From JALZHR01 sp036388635 (GTDB taxonomy: Bacteria > Acidobacteriota > Blastocatellia > Pyrinomonadales > Pyrinomonadaceae): a DNA stretch of 11,698 bases. A program made the translations under genes and the position numbers. Where the stretch lies: positions 1-11,698 of the forward strand of contig DASVRL010000127.1 of assembly GCA_036388635.1 (NCBI GenBank), read 5' to 3'. The notes below the pieces were generated by a model. That model saw only the letters and a list, made by a program, of their open reading frames with translations, had not been told where the DNA came from and made no database searches. This document shows, piece by piece, positions 1-5,423 of the stretch. Position 1 is the stretch's first letter. Each line of letters opens with the position of its first letter.

Positions 1-347
1 TCGGCGACCGCGTCTTAATGATGGAGAATGCCATCTACTCGGTAATTTCGCCCGAAGGCTGCGCGGCGATTCTTTGGAAGGACGCTTCACAGGCTCCGCG
101 CGCGGCGGATTGTCTCCGATTGACTGCCGAAGATTTGAAGCGGCTCGCGGTTATCGATGAAATTATTCCAGAGGCTTTCGAGTGGCGAATAACGGACGAT
201 GCTGAGGGCGCTGAATCAGTCGATGAAGTAACCGCAAACCTTAAGAATTCCCTTTTAAGACATCTGCAGGAGCTTCTAAAATTTCCGGCTTCGCAGCGCC
301 TGCGCCGGCGCTATGAAAAATTCAGAAAGATAGGCGACTTTCTATAA
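1..347 (+). CDS. accA: Acetyl-CoA carboxylase carboxyltransferase subunit alpha, C-terminal part (5' end off window)
   Basis: AccA is half of the carboxyltransferase that moves the carboxyl group from carboxybiotin to acetyl-CoA, making malonyl-CoA for fatty acid synthesis in the cytoplasm. The visible reading frame is open from base 3 (GDRVLMMEN...) and ends at TAA 345-347, giving the last 114 or so residues of a protein usually about 320 long. The stretch YSVISPEGCAAILWKDA, followed by AP.AA..L..TA.DLK.L.VIDEIIPE, is the highly conserved AccA C-terminal block. The first in-frame ATG at 18 is internal, not the start. Oddity: directly after IIPE the family normally reads P-L-G-G-A-H; here it reads AFEWRITDD, which can be explained by two nearby compensating indels (see findings). 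The end of the protein (RRRYEKFRKIGDFL) looks normal. No terminator with a T-tract follows on this strand. Confidence 0.93.
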   Translation, partial: GDRVLMMENAIYSVISPEGCAAILWKDASQAPRAADCLRLTAEDLKRLAVIDEIIPEAFEWRITDDAEGAESVDEVTANLKNSLLRHLQELLKFPASQRLRRRYEKFRKIGDFL

Positions 348-633
348 ATTTATAAATAACGGAATGGTTATTGTCAGGTTATAAATATGTAATGTTATAA
401 ATTGTATAATTCCACTTTGTTATCGGACGCGTTAATTGGCAAATGACAAGCTCTATAGGCGGTAACCGAATTGAATCTGAATCTGAAATGGTTTTATATC
501 AGTCAGTTTCAATCACTTTCTGAAAGCGATAAAAAAGAAGATAGTATAATCATAAAAATTATACTATCTTCCGTAAATGAGCTTTTAATTTATCGACAAC
601 TATAAGCCGACACTATTTAAATATCTTTTTTAG
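348..633. other. AT-rich convergent intergenic region
   Basis: This is the space between the convergent ends of accA and ssb and is clearly more AT-rich than the flanking genes. It contains three copies of TTATAAAT (350-357, 379-386, 395-402) at unequal spacing, a tandem GAATCT pair near 474-485, and the ssb terminator hairpin at 537-571. No ORF with a ribosome binding site was seen on either strand, and no RNA family was recognised. Confidence 0.6.
531..571 (-). terminator. Rho-independent terminator of ssb
   Basis: A perfect 14-bp inverted repeat (537-550 and 558-571; arm GAAGATAGTATAAT) encloses a 7-nt loop. Read on the minus strand, the hairpin is followed directly by six Ts (complement of AAAAAA at 531-536), about 60 nt past the ssb stop. 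On the plus strand no T-run follows (CGTAAATG), so it works best for leftward transcripts. The stem is AT-rich but long and without mismatches. Confidence 0.8.
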
Positions 634-1071
634 TTAGAACGGAATATCGTCGTCGGTCGGCGCGGCTGAGCTTTTCACCATATCTCCCGAATCGTCGCCG
701 AAGCCCGTTTCCTCTGCGCCGCCGGACATCTCGTCGCCTCTGCCGCCGCCTGAAAGAAACTGCATATCGGTCGCATTTACTTCCAGAGTGTATCGCCCTT
801 TCCCGTCGCGGTCAGTCCATTCTTCGACTTTCAATCTGCCTTCGACGTAGACCGGACTTCCCTTCGTCAGATATTTTGAAGCGTTTTCCGCCTGTTTGCC
901 CCACAGAGTGATGCGAAACCAGGTCGTTAAATCCTGCATCTCACCGTTTTTATCGCGTCTTTTCTCGTTCGTGGCGACGCTGAAATTACAGACGGCGTTG
1001 CCCTGCGGCGTGTAACGCAGTTCCGGGTCGCGTCCGAGATTGCCGACAATCGTGATTTTGTTAAAAGACAT
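634..1071 (-). CDS. ssb: Single-stranded DNA-binding protein
   Basis: SSB coats single-stranded DNA during replication, recombination and repair and recruits partner proteins through its C-terminal tip. The 145-residue protein has an N-terminal OB-fold (about 1-107; start SFNKITIVGNLGRDPELRYTP, then TWFRITLWGKQAE with aromatic DNA-stacking residues, then VYVEGRLKVEEW.DRDG). A short Gly/Asp-rich linker follows, and the classic acidic tip DDDIPF ends the protein. Length is typical of a one-OB-fold, tetramer-forming SSB, with a shorter linker than in E. coli. The ATG at 1069-1071 has a GGAG ribosome binding site (complement of 1081-1084) about 9 nt upstream. The gene stands alone, with its own promoter (extended -10 at 1096-1104) and terminator (531-571). 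It is not in the common rpsF-ssb-rpsR context. Confidence 0.96.
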   Translation of the reverse strand: MSFNKITIVGNLGRDPELRYTPQGNAVCNFSVATNEKRRDKNGEMQDLTTWFRITLWGKQAENASKYLTKGSPVYVEGRLKVEEWTDRDGKGRYTLEVNATDMQFLSGGGRGDEMSGGAEETGFGDDSGDMVKSSAAPTDDDIPF

Positions 1072-1095
1072 TTTCTTCTTCTCCAGATTTTATAA

Positions 1096-1104
1096 ATTAT
1101 AGCA
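1096..1104 (-). promoter_or_regulatory. Extended -10 promoter for ssb
   Basis: On the minus strand the sequence is TGCTATAAT, a perfect extended -10 element (TG-N-TATAAT). No convincing -35 is present 16-18 bp upstream, as is usual for extended -10 promoters. The expected start of transcription near 1089 would give a very short leader that still contains the GGAG ribosome binding site. Confidence 0.55.
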
Positions 1105-1169
1105 ACTCTCACAGATGTTACATTCATCAATCTATGACGGTCAAATCAAGTCTCATTCTTATTTATGAT

Positions 1170-1199
1170 TTGGGATTTACGCCTTAAACGCTGTAAGAT
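1170..1199 (+). promoter_or_regulatory. Possible promoter for the PQQ-repeat protein
   Basis: TTGGGA (1170-1175) and TAAGAT (1194-1199) are 18 bp apart, each matching four of six consensus bases, just upstream of the AGGGA ribosome binding site. It is a weak match chosen by position. A TATGAT at 1164-1169 is an alternative without a recognisable -35. Confidence 0.28.
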
Positions 1200-1222
1200 T
1201 TGGGTTGATTAGGGATTTCACG

Positions 1223-2335
1223 ATGCGGGGTAAACTTTATTTCACAATTCATCTGCTGCTTCTCAGCCTGATTTGTCTTACGAGGTTTTTACCGGCGCAA
1301 AACGTTCCTGCAAACGGCTGGGACACGCCTTTTCAAAAATGCTGGGAATTGGAAACCGCTCAGATGAGCGCTTTTCCGCCGCTCAGCGACAACCGGCAGA
1401 CAATCTTTCAAACTCTCTTTGACGGAATTTTAATAGCCGTCGAGGCGTCCGGCGGCAAAACCGTCTGGCGCAGTCAATTCGGCGGCGAAATCATCTCAAA
1501 CACCTTTTTTGAAGACAATAAACTTTATCTGGTCAACAAAACCGTCGACGAAAAACAGCCGGAATTCGTTATCCGCTCGATTAGCGCGGCGACGGGCTTG
1601 ACGCTCTGGCAAAAAAATCTCGTTTTAAACGATTCGAGCCGGATTTCCGTTTCGGCAAATAATAATTCGATTATTCTCGTCTCCGAGACCGGACAGATTT
1701 TGTACCTCGATAAAACCGACGGCGCGGAAACCTGGCGTAAAGATTTACAAACCGAAATTACCGCTGCGCCGCTTTTATTTGAAAATAAACTGTTTATCGG
1801 AACCACCGAGAATAAGATCACGATTTTTCCGGCGGCGGGCGGCGAAAGCGTCTTCGCGCAGAATTTGCGCAATGCTCCGACCGGAAACTTTTTTGTCTCG
1901 GCGGCGCTAATCGTCGCCGGCGACCGCTCCGGAAGCGTCTCCGCTTTTCGAATCGCCGACCGGAAGCTTTTGTGGAAAGCTCGCACCGGCGCGCAGATTG
2001 TCGATATTACGGAGGTTTCGGGAAATTTTTTAATCAGTTCCCACGACGGTTTCGTTTATCTGCTCGCTTCCAAAACCGGCGACCGTATCTGGAAAAAAAG
2101 GCTTCCCGGTCGTTTAATCGGCAAGCCGCTCGTGTATCAGAATTTCGTTTTATTGCAAACCATCGACGGCGCCGGCGCGCTCATTCTGGATTTAAACAGC
2201 GGCAAGCCGGTCAACCAGATATTATTTAATGAAAATGTTGTTTCCGCCAACAGCGCGCTGTTTGTGCAAGGGCGAATCGTTATTCCGACCAATAAAGGTT
2301 TGCTAGCGTTTAGCTCCGAATGCGCCGAAAAATAA
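1223..2335 (+). CDS. Secreted PQQ-like beta-propeller repeat protein
   Basis: This 370-residue protein is a PQQ-repeat (BamB-like/quinoprotein-type) beta-propeller. It begins with a signal peptide: basic MRGK, a Leu-rich core (HLLLLSLICL) and likely cleavage near LPAQ, so it should act in the cell envelope. The rest is repeated blades with the hallmark (G)xxxW(R/K) turn: GGKTVWRS, GLTLWQK, GAETWRKD, RKLLWKA and GDRIWKK (Trp at about 82, 129, 171, 251, 290), each preceded by hydrophobic strand pairs such as NKLYLV, NSIILVS, NKLFIGT. This suggests seven or eight blades, some degenerate. ATG 1223 is preferred over the in-frame TTG at 1205 because AGGGA lies 7-8 nt before it and because the signal peptide then starts correctly. 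It lacks visible cofactor-binding or catalytic motifs, so a scaffold or binding role is likelier than PQQ-dependent dehydrogenase activity. There is no lipobox, so it is probably not BamB itself. The gene is monocistronic. Confidence 0.85.
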   Translation: MRGKLYFTIHLLLLSLICLTRFLPAQNVPANGWDTPFQKCWELETAQMSAFPPLSDNRQTIFQTLFDGILIAVEASGGKTVWRSQFGGEIISNTFFEDNKLYLVNKTVDEKQPEFVIRSISAATGLTLWQKNLVLNDSSRISVSANNNSIILVSETGQILYLDKTDGAETWRKDLQTEITAAPLLFENKLFIGTTENKITIFPAAGGESVFAQNLRNAPTGNFFVSAALIVAGDRSGSVSAFRIADRKLLWKARTGAQIVDITEVSGNFLISSHDGFVYLLASKTGDRIWKKRLPGRLIGKPLVYQNFVLLQTIDGAGALILDLNSGKPVNQILFNENVVSANSALFVQGRIVIPTNKGLLAFSSECAEK

Positions 2336-2361
2336 AAAAGCGGAAGTTTTATCTTCCGCTT
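2334..2361 (-). terminator. Terminator hairpin between convergent genes
   Basis: A perfect 9-bp stem (AAGCGGAAG 2338-2346 / CTTCCGCTT 2353-2361) has a 6-nt loop. On the minus strand it is followed by a T-run (complement of the A-run at 2334-2339), as expected for ending the DUF465 transcript, whose stop is 29 nt away. It lies directly after the stop of the plus-strand propeller gene and may also act on it, though only a mixed CTCTCC follows on that strand. Confidence 0.75.
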
Positions 2362-2389
2362 CTCTCCATTAAATTTCATTCCCGCTTGG

Positions 2390-2632
2390 CTAATGACTGA
2401 TATCATTTTTTTGGGAATATTCCATTATCATTGCGTAAATTTCGTCCTTGACCGCCAGCTTTTTTTTCTTTATAAGAGATTCTTCAAATTGTTCCTCGTC
2501 GCTCGGATAATGCAGATTTGACAGCTCGCTTAAACGTTTCTCGAAATTCTGGTGCTGCTGCACCAAATCTCTAAATTCCTGATTTTCCTTCATTAATTCA
2601 TCTTTCACGTCGTTCATAACTAAATTGTCCAT
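2390..2632 (-). CDS. DUF465 (YdcH-like) small coiled-coil protein
   Basis: The 80-residue, highly charged, all-helical protein matches the DUF465/YdcH family pattern: EFRDLVQQHQNFEKRLSEL, a short linker with P-S-D-E-E, then a Lys-rich helix (LIKKKKLAVKDEIYAMI). Family length is about 75 residues and the molecular function is unknown. Two helices forming a short coiled-coil hairpin are likely, and the protein should be cytoplasmic since it has no signal or membrane segment. The ATG at 2632 is supported by AAAGGAAG about 10 nt upstream. The in-frame ATG five codons later has no ribosome binding site. It ends at the hairpin 2338-2361. It lies 133 bp downstream of rimI and has its own candidate -10 element, so it may be a separate unit. 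Confidence 0.8.
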   Translation of the reverse strand: MDNLVMNDVKDELMKENQEFRDLVQQHQNFEKRLSELSNLHYPSDEEQFEESLIKKKKLAVKDEIYAMIMEYSQKNDISH

Positions 2633-2692
2633 GGCGGTTTATCTTCCTTTCTCTTATTTGATTTAGTTTCTGACAAATATCCTCACCAGAAA

Positions 2693-2698
2693 ATTATA
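2693..2698 (-). promoter_or_regulatory. Candidate -10 element for the DUF465 gene
   Basis: A perfect TATAAT lies on the minus strand about 60 nt before the start codon. No good -35 is found 16-18 bp upstream, and no TG extension is present. Read-through from rimI remains possible because no terminator hairpin was seen after rimI. Confidence 0.3.
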
Positions 2699-2765
2699 CT
2701 TCGTGGACTGCTTTTCTGTTGATAGCTGAATTTTAATACAAGACTATTTACCGAATCAAGACCGT

Positions 2766-3215
2766 TTATAAATTAAGTTTCATAACGAGCGCGTCTTCCG
2801 ACGGATTCGTGTAAAAATTTTTTCTCTCGCCGTATAATACGAATCCGTTTTTTCGGTAAAAATCCTGCGCCGTAAAATTGCTTTTTCTTACTTCCAGCCA
2901 GACGCTTTCGATTTTCTCTGACTTCAGAAATCCGTTTATCTCTTTCAACAAAAGCGTTCCCAGTCCTCGGTTCCGGAACTTTTGGCTGACCGCAATATTT
3001 AAAATTTCACCTTCATTAACAGACGTTATCAGACGCGCAATGGCAAAACCTGCAGCCTCGCCGTCCATTTCGGCAATAATCGCCTTTGAGTCGTCTCTTA
3101 AGAGTTCGCTTTTATAACCTTCAAAACTCCACGAACTCAGAAAACATTCCTGTTCGATTTTCAGAACAGCGGGAATATCTTCGACAGACATTTGGCGCAG
3201 CCTTGAGTCTTTCAT
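2766..3215 (-). CDS. rimI: Ribosomal protein S18-alanine N-acetyltransferase (GNAT family)
   Basis: This 149-residue GNAT-fold enzyme transfers acetyl from acetyl-CoA to protein N-termini; the model substrate is ribosomal protein S18. The family layout is clear: an N-terminal IEQECF..SWS block (20-30), the acetyl-CoA pyrophosphate loop RNRGLG (81-86) within ILNIAVSQKFRNRGLGTLLL, then WLEVRKSN and FYRKNGF. Glu108 and Tyr120 keep the 12-residue spacing of the catalytic Glu/Tyr pair described for RimI. The C-terminal DALVMKL is typical. Its ATG overlaps the tsaB TGA (ATGA, 3212-3215), and tsaB-rimI adjacency is a widespread arrangement that supports both calls. A wider protein N-acetyltransferase role is possible. 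Confidence 0.9.
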   Translation of the reverse strand: MKDSRLRQMSVEDIPAVLKIEQECFLSSWSFEGYKSELLRDDSKAIIAEMDGEAAGFAIARLITSVNEGEILNIAVSQKFRNRGLGTLLLKEINGFLKSEKIESVWLEVRKSNFTAQDFYRKNGFVLYGERKNFYTNPSEDALVMKLNL

Positions 3216-3895
3216 GAAGTCTTTATTGATTTTCCAATCTCCGGCGCTTGCACATAACGCGGCAGCAATTCTTCGCGAATTTCGTTCGCAAAATTTTTCA
3301 AGGCAATCAAGCCGACGTATTTCGCCGGATTAGAAGGCTGAAACTTTACTGCCGGGAAATCGTCAAATTGTAAATGCTTTTGTTTAGCTTTATCATCCAA
3401 AACTATTGCATCCAAATCTGTTAAATCGCTTTCATCGAATAAAGTTTGAGTCTCTGCCGTCCGGATATCACCGGACTTTAGCAGCGCTCGATTTTCCGCA
3501 AAATAAAAATCCTGGTAATAAAGCTCATTGCGTCCGCCGGAGATAACGCTTCTGATTCTTCCTTTTTTTTCAGCCGAGGCGGCTAAAACTTCGAGGGTCG
3601 ACACTCCGATACATTCGCAGCCCGTTCCCAGCGCCAATCCTTTCGCCGTCGCCAACCCGACCCTGACGCCGGTAAAACTTCCCGGTCCGAGCGAAACGCC
3701 GATTAAATCAATCTGTTTTTGATGAATGCGGTTTTTCTTCAACAAATCCGAGACGACCGGCAATAAATCTTCCGAACGGGAAATCTCTGCATTGCCGACC
3801 CAGCCGTCGATTTCCTCCAAACCCTGTAAAATCGAGACGCTGCCCGGATGCAGGGCGGTTTCGACGGCTAAAATAATCCGGTCTCTATTTTTCAT
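3212..3895 (-). CDS. tsaB: tRNA threonylcarbamoyladenosine biosynthesis protein TsaB
   Basis: TsaB (YeaZ) is the non-catalytic partner that binds TsaD and TsaE for making t6A at position 37 of ANN-decoding tRNAs. The protein has 227 residues, normal for the family. It starts with the ASKHA-type strand IILAVETALHPGSVSIL (compare L.IDTS....S.A) and has the diagnostic SLGPGSFTGVRVGLATAKGLA at 68-88. The N-terminal lobe is well conserved, the C-terminal lobe variable as usual, and PRYVQAPEI near the end corresponds to the common P.YLRAP. The start overlaps the stop of the upstream nucleotidyltransferase gene (ATGA 3892-3895), and its own stop overlaps the rimI start. It is therefore translationally tied to an accessory gene upstream, which is unusual for a housekeeping gene (see findings). 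Confidence 0.93.
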   Translation of the reverse strand: MKNRDRIILAVETALHPGSVSILQGLEEIDGWVGNAEISRSEDLLPVVSDLLKKNRIHQKQIDLIGVSLGPGSFTGVRVGLATAKGLALGTGCECIGVSTLEVLAASAEKKGRIRSVISGGRNELYYQDFYFAENRALLKSGDIRTAETQTLFDESDLTDLDAIVLDDKAKQKHLQFDDFPAVKFQPSNPAKYVGLIALKNFANEIREELLPRYVQAPEIGKSIKTS

Positions 3896-4809
3896 TTGTC
3901 TGCTTTGAAATTTTGCGAAAGCCTCCGGCTGATTCTTTGCACCGCCGGAAAAAAGCGCGTCAAAACATTGGCGATTTGATAAAACGCTCTCGGATTATCG
4001 TTAAAATCGCCTTCCAGCTCGATTGTCGCCTGAAGCGGATTCGGCGGAATTCGTTTTTTGATTTGCTGCCAGAAAAGCGTCCGGTCGTGCAGGCAGTTTT
4101 GCAGGGGCTTTAACTTAACCTCCGTCTGCCATTCTCTCTCGACCGTTTTTATAAGCCATCCGGGCAGATTTCGGGCTTCGAAGGCAATCGGAGTGTCTTC
4201 CAAATCCAAGCCCAGATATTTATGCGTTAACCCGAGGCAACAGATAATCCATTTCCGGCGCTTCGGGCTGACGATATCCAGACATCTCTCCCAGTCAAAA
4301 TTATCCGGGCGATTTTTTACAAGGTAATAAATGTCCCACAGCCTGTCCTTATAAGCGCCGCCGTCCGTCAGCCAGTGGACGCAGAGAACGCGCAGGTGGT
4401 CTTCTGCGCGCAGCGTTCTGATTCTCGTTTTCTCGATTTTAACCGTCACGGAATTCTCGAAAAGGTTTTCCCATTCGACCGTATCCAGATGCTTTAAACC
4501 CTTATGCAAGTCAATGTTATGCTTTAATCCCTGAGGCGTCTCTAAAAGTTTTTTTGCTTTTTCAAACTGCTCGGGCGCGACGCATAAATCAATATCTATA
4601 AAACGCCTCCGCCAAATCTCCGGGTAATAGCGCGCGATTGACCAGCCTTTTATCAGAATCGGCTGAAAGCCTCCGCTTTCCATAAATTCGAAAGCTTCCG
4701 AGATTTTCAATTCGTTGACGCGATTCTGGAGGGTCAGCCAGTAGAAATCGTTCTGTTCTTTGCTGAGTTCGGACGTCATCTTGTGTTTATCCATTCTATG
4801 GATAAACAT
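3892..4809 (-). CDS. Nucleotidyltransferase family protein (PF14907-like)
   Basis: The 305-residue protein resembles the 'uncharacterised nucleotidyltransferase' family (NTP_transf_5). The visible core is ILIKGWSIARYYPEIWRRRFIDIDL: a Lys-Gly at 54-55, then after a helix the D72-x-D74 pair typical of metal-binding nucleotidyltransferases. A further acidic strand follows in the middle (ENSVTVKIEK), then LRAEDHLRVLCVHWL.DGGAYKDRLWDIYYL, a helical block common to this family. Members occur beside HprK-like kinases and PqqD proteins, and in some lasso-peptide clusters they take part in modifying the peptide; here the substrate is unknown. There is no signal peptide. The start is uncertain: ATGs at 4809, 4794 and 4779 are all in frame and none has a clear ribosome binding site. 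The first two lie next to or inside an inverted repeat (4784-4808). The gene overlaps tsaB by four bases. Confidence 0.75.
   Translation of the reverse strand: MFIHRMDKHKMTSELSKEQNDFYWLTLQNRVNELKISEAFEFMESGGFQPILIKGWSIARYYPEIWRRRFIDIDLCVAPEQFEKAKKLLETPQGLKHNIDLHKGLKHLDTVEWENLFENSVTVKIEKTRIRTLRAEDHLRVLCVHWLTDGGAYKDRLWDIYYLVKNRPDNFDWERCLDIVSPKRRKWIICCLGLTHKYLGLDLEDTPIAFEARNLPGWLIKTVEREWQTEVKLKPLQNCLHDRTLFWQQIKKRIPPNPLQATIELEGDFNDNPRAFYQIANVLTRFFPAVQRISRRLSQNFKADK
4784..4808. repeat. 11-bp perfect inverted repeat at the nucleotidyltransferase start
   Basis: TGTTTATCCAT (4784-4794) and ATGGATAAACA (4798-4808) are exact reverse complements separated by three bases. On the minus strand the repeat starts one base into the first ATG (4809) and contains the second in-frame ATG (4792-4794) in its 3' arm. 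It could be an operator for a dimeric regulator, or an mRNA hairpin that hides the start codons. Confidence 0.7.
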
Positions 4810-4818
4810 TTCAAAATG

Positions 4819-4870
4819 AAAGAGCGGCGAGAGTTAATTTCTCACCGCTCTTTGCTGTTTTTTTTATTTT
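4819..4870. terminator. Hairpin between PqqD and nucleotidyltransferase genes (terminator or attenuator)
   Basis: The stem AAAGAGCGG (4819-4827) / CCGCTCTTT (4845-4853) is extended after one mismatch by GAG/CTC. On the plus strand it is followed by a strong T-run (GCTG then eight Ts, A, five Ts), on the minus strand only by CTTTCATTTTG. The genes on both sides run on the minus strand, so in their transcript it would be a partial terminator or a 3' stabiliser of the PqqD message. It could also stop antisense transcripts fully. Confidence 0.6.
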
Positions 4871-4877
4871 TATAGGT

Positions 4878-5369
4878 TTACTGGCAAATTCCAGGACCGG
4901 TCGGCTGACTGCACACGCAGGGCGAGTTACAGGTGACAGGCGGCGCGCCGGTTAGATTGCAGGGCACGTTGGCGCACGAGGCGACCGCTAAGACGCTGTT
5001 CGGCACCGCTAAAGAAGCGACGACCGGCAAAGCGATGACCGACGCCAGACCAATCTTTCTGATGACATCGCGGCGCGAAACGCCTTCAAACTTGGAATCG
5101 ACTTTTTCCTGTAAAAGGTTGTCTTTGTTGAGCTGGTCAATCGCCAGCCAGACAAAATCTTCATTGACCGCGCCGCCGAATTCGCTTCCGACCAGGGCGG
5201 AAATGTCTTTGACGGATTTTTTTCCGTCGCATGATTTCCAAATAAAAGCCGCCGTTTGATTCAAACAATGCGCTTTATTGGTGTTTGTGTCGTAAACCAA
5301 AACTTCGTTGGGCATTTCCTGTATTACCAATCCTTCTTGACGAGCGATTGGATTCTGCGAGTTACTCAT
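4878..5369 (-). CDS. PqqD-domain protein with internal Tat-like segment and Cys-rich C-terminal tail
   Basis: Three parts are visible in the 163 residues. Residues about 10-90 form a PqqD-like domain (winged-helix peptide-binding fold used as a RiPP recognition element): ARQEGLVIQE..NEVLVYDTNT.KAHCLNQTAAFIWKSCDG, then the second half with FVWLAIDQL.KDNLLQE. Residues 98-130 are SRRDVIRKIG plus an Ala/Val/Leu-rich stretch ending SVLAVA, like a twin-arginine signal placed internally. The last 33 residues are rich in Pro, Thr, Gly and Asn with six cysteines (132, 137, 147, 151, 153, 162; spacing C-x4-C-x9-C-x3-C-x-C-x8-C). ATG 5369 is chosen over the ATG at 5420 because GGAGGAG lies 8 nt upstream and the PqqD domain begins right after it. 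Family knowledge: PqqD proteins present peptides to modifying enzymes. Inference: the domain delivers its own tail to the neighbouring kinase-like and nucleotidyltransferase proteins, or anchors at the membrane. It is not the PqqD of PQQ synthesis: no other pqq gene is here. Confidence 0.8.
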   Translation of the reverse strand: MSNSQNPIARQEGLVIQEMPNEVLVYDTNTNKAHCLNQTAAFIWKSCDGKKSVKDISALVGSEFGGAVNEDFVWLAIDQLNKDNLLQEKVDSKFEGVSRRDVIRKIGLASVIALPVVASLAVPNSVLAVASCANVPCNLTGAPPVTCNSPCVCSQPTGPGICQ

Positions 5370-5377
5370 AACGTTTT

Positions 5378-5384
5378 CTCCTCC
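5378..5384 (-). promoter_or_regulatory. Strong ribosome binding site of the PqqD-tail gene
   Basis: The minus-strand sequence GGAGGAG ends 8 nt before ATG 5369 and decides the start of that gene. It is the best Shine-Dalgarno match among the minus-strand genes of the centre and right part, which mostly have weak or no sites. This suggests the PqqD-tail protein is made in larger amounts than its neighbours. Confidence 0.75.
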
Positions 5385-5423
5385 GGCAAATAGAACAAGT
5401 TTTTTAGACCAAAATTGCAAATA

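Noticed and set aside
350..402. Three TTATAAAT repeats as possible iterons or operators
   Set aside because: Spacing is irregular and the region is simply AT-rich; no replication or regulator gene is nearby.
443..523. Short ORF of 26 codons in the accA-ssb gap
   Set aside because: No ribosome binding site, no recognisable sequence and no partner gene; expected by chance.
1205..1222. TTG start for the propeller protein
   Set aside because: It would put MIRDFT before the signal peptide, and AGGGA is placed for the ATG at 1223 instead.
2700..2765. Terminator after rimI
   Set aside because: Only a direct repeat (CAAGAC twice) is seen; no stem with a U-tract on the minus strand.
4878..5369. PqqD of pyrroloquinoline quinone synthesis
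   Set aside because: No pqqA, B, C or E nearby, and the Tat-like segment and Cys tail are foreign to PqqD proper. The PQQ-like repeat protein at 1223-2335 is a propeller and not evidence for PQQ synthesis.
5370..5420. Upstream ATG (5420) for the PqqD-tail protein
   Set aside because: The 17 extra residues encode the GGAGGAG region itself and are not part of the PqqD domain; the ATG at 5369 has the ribosome binding site.
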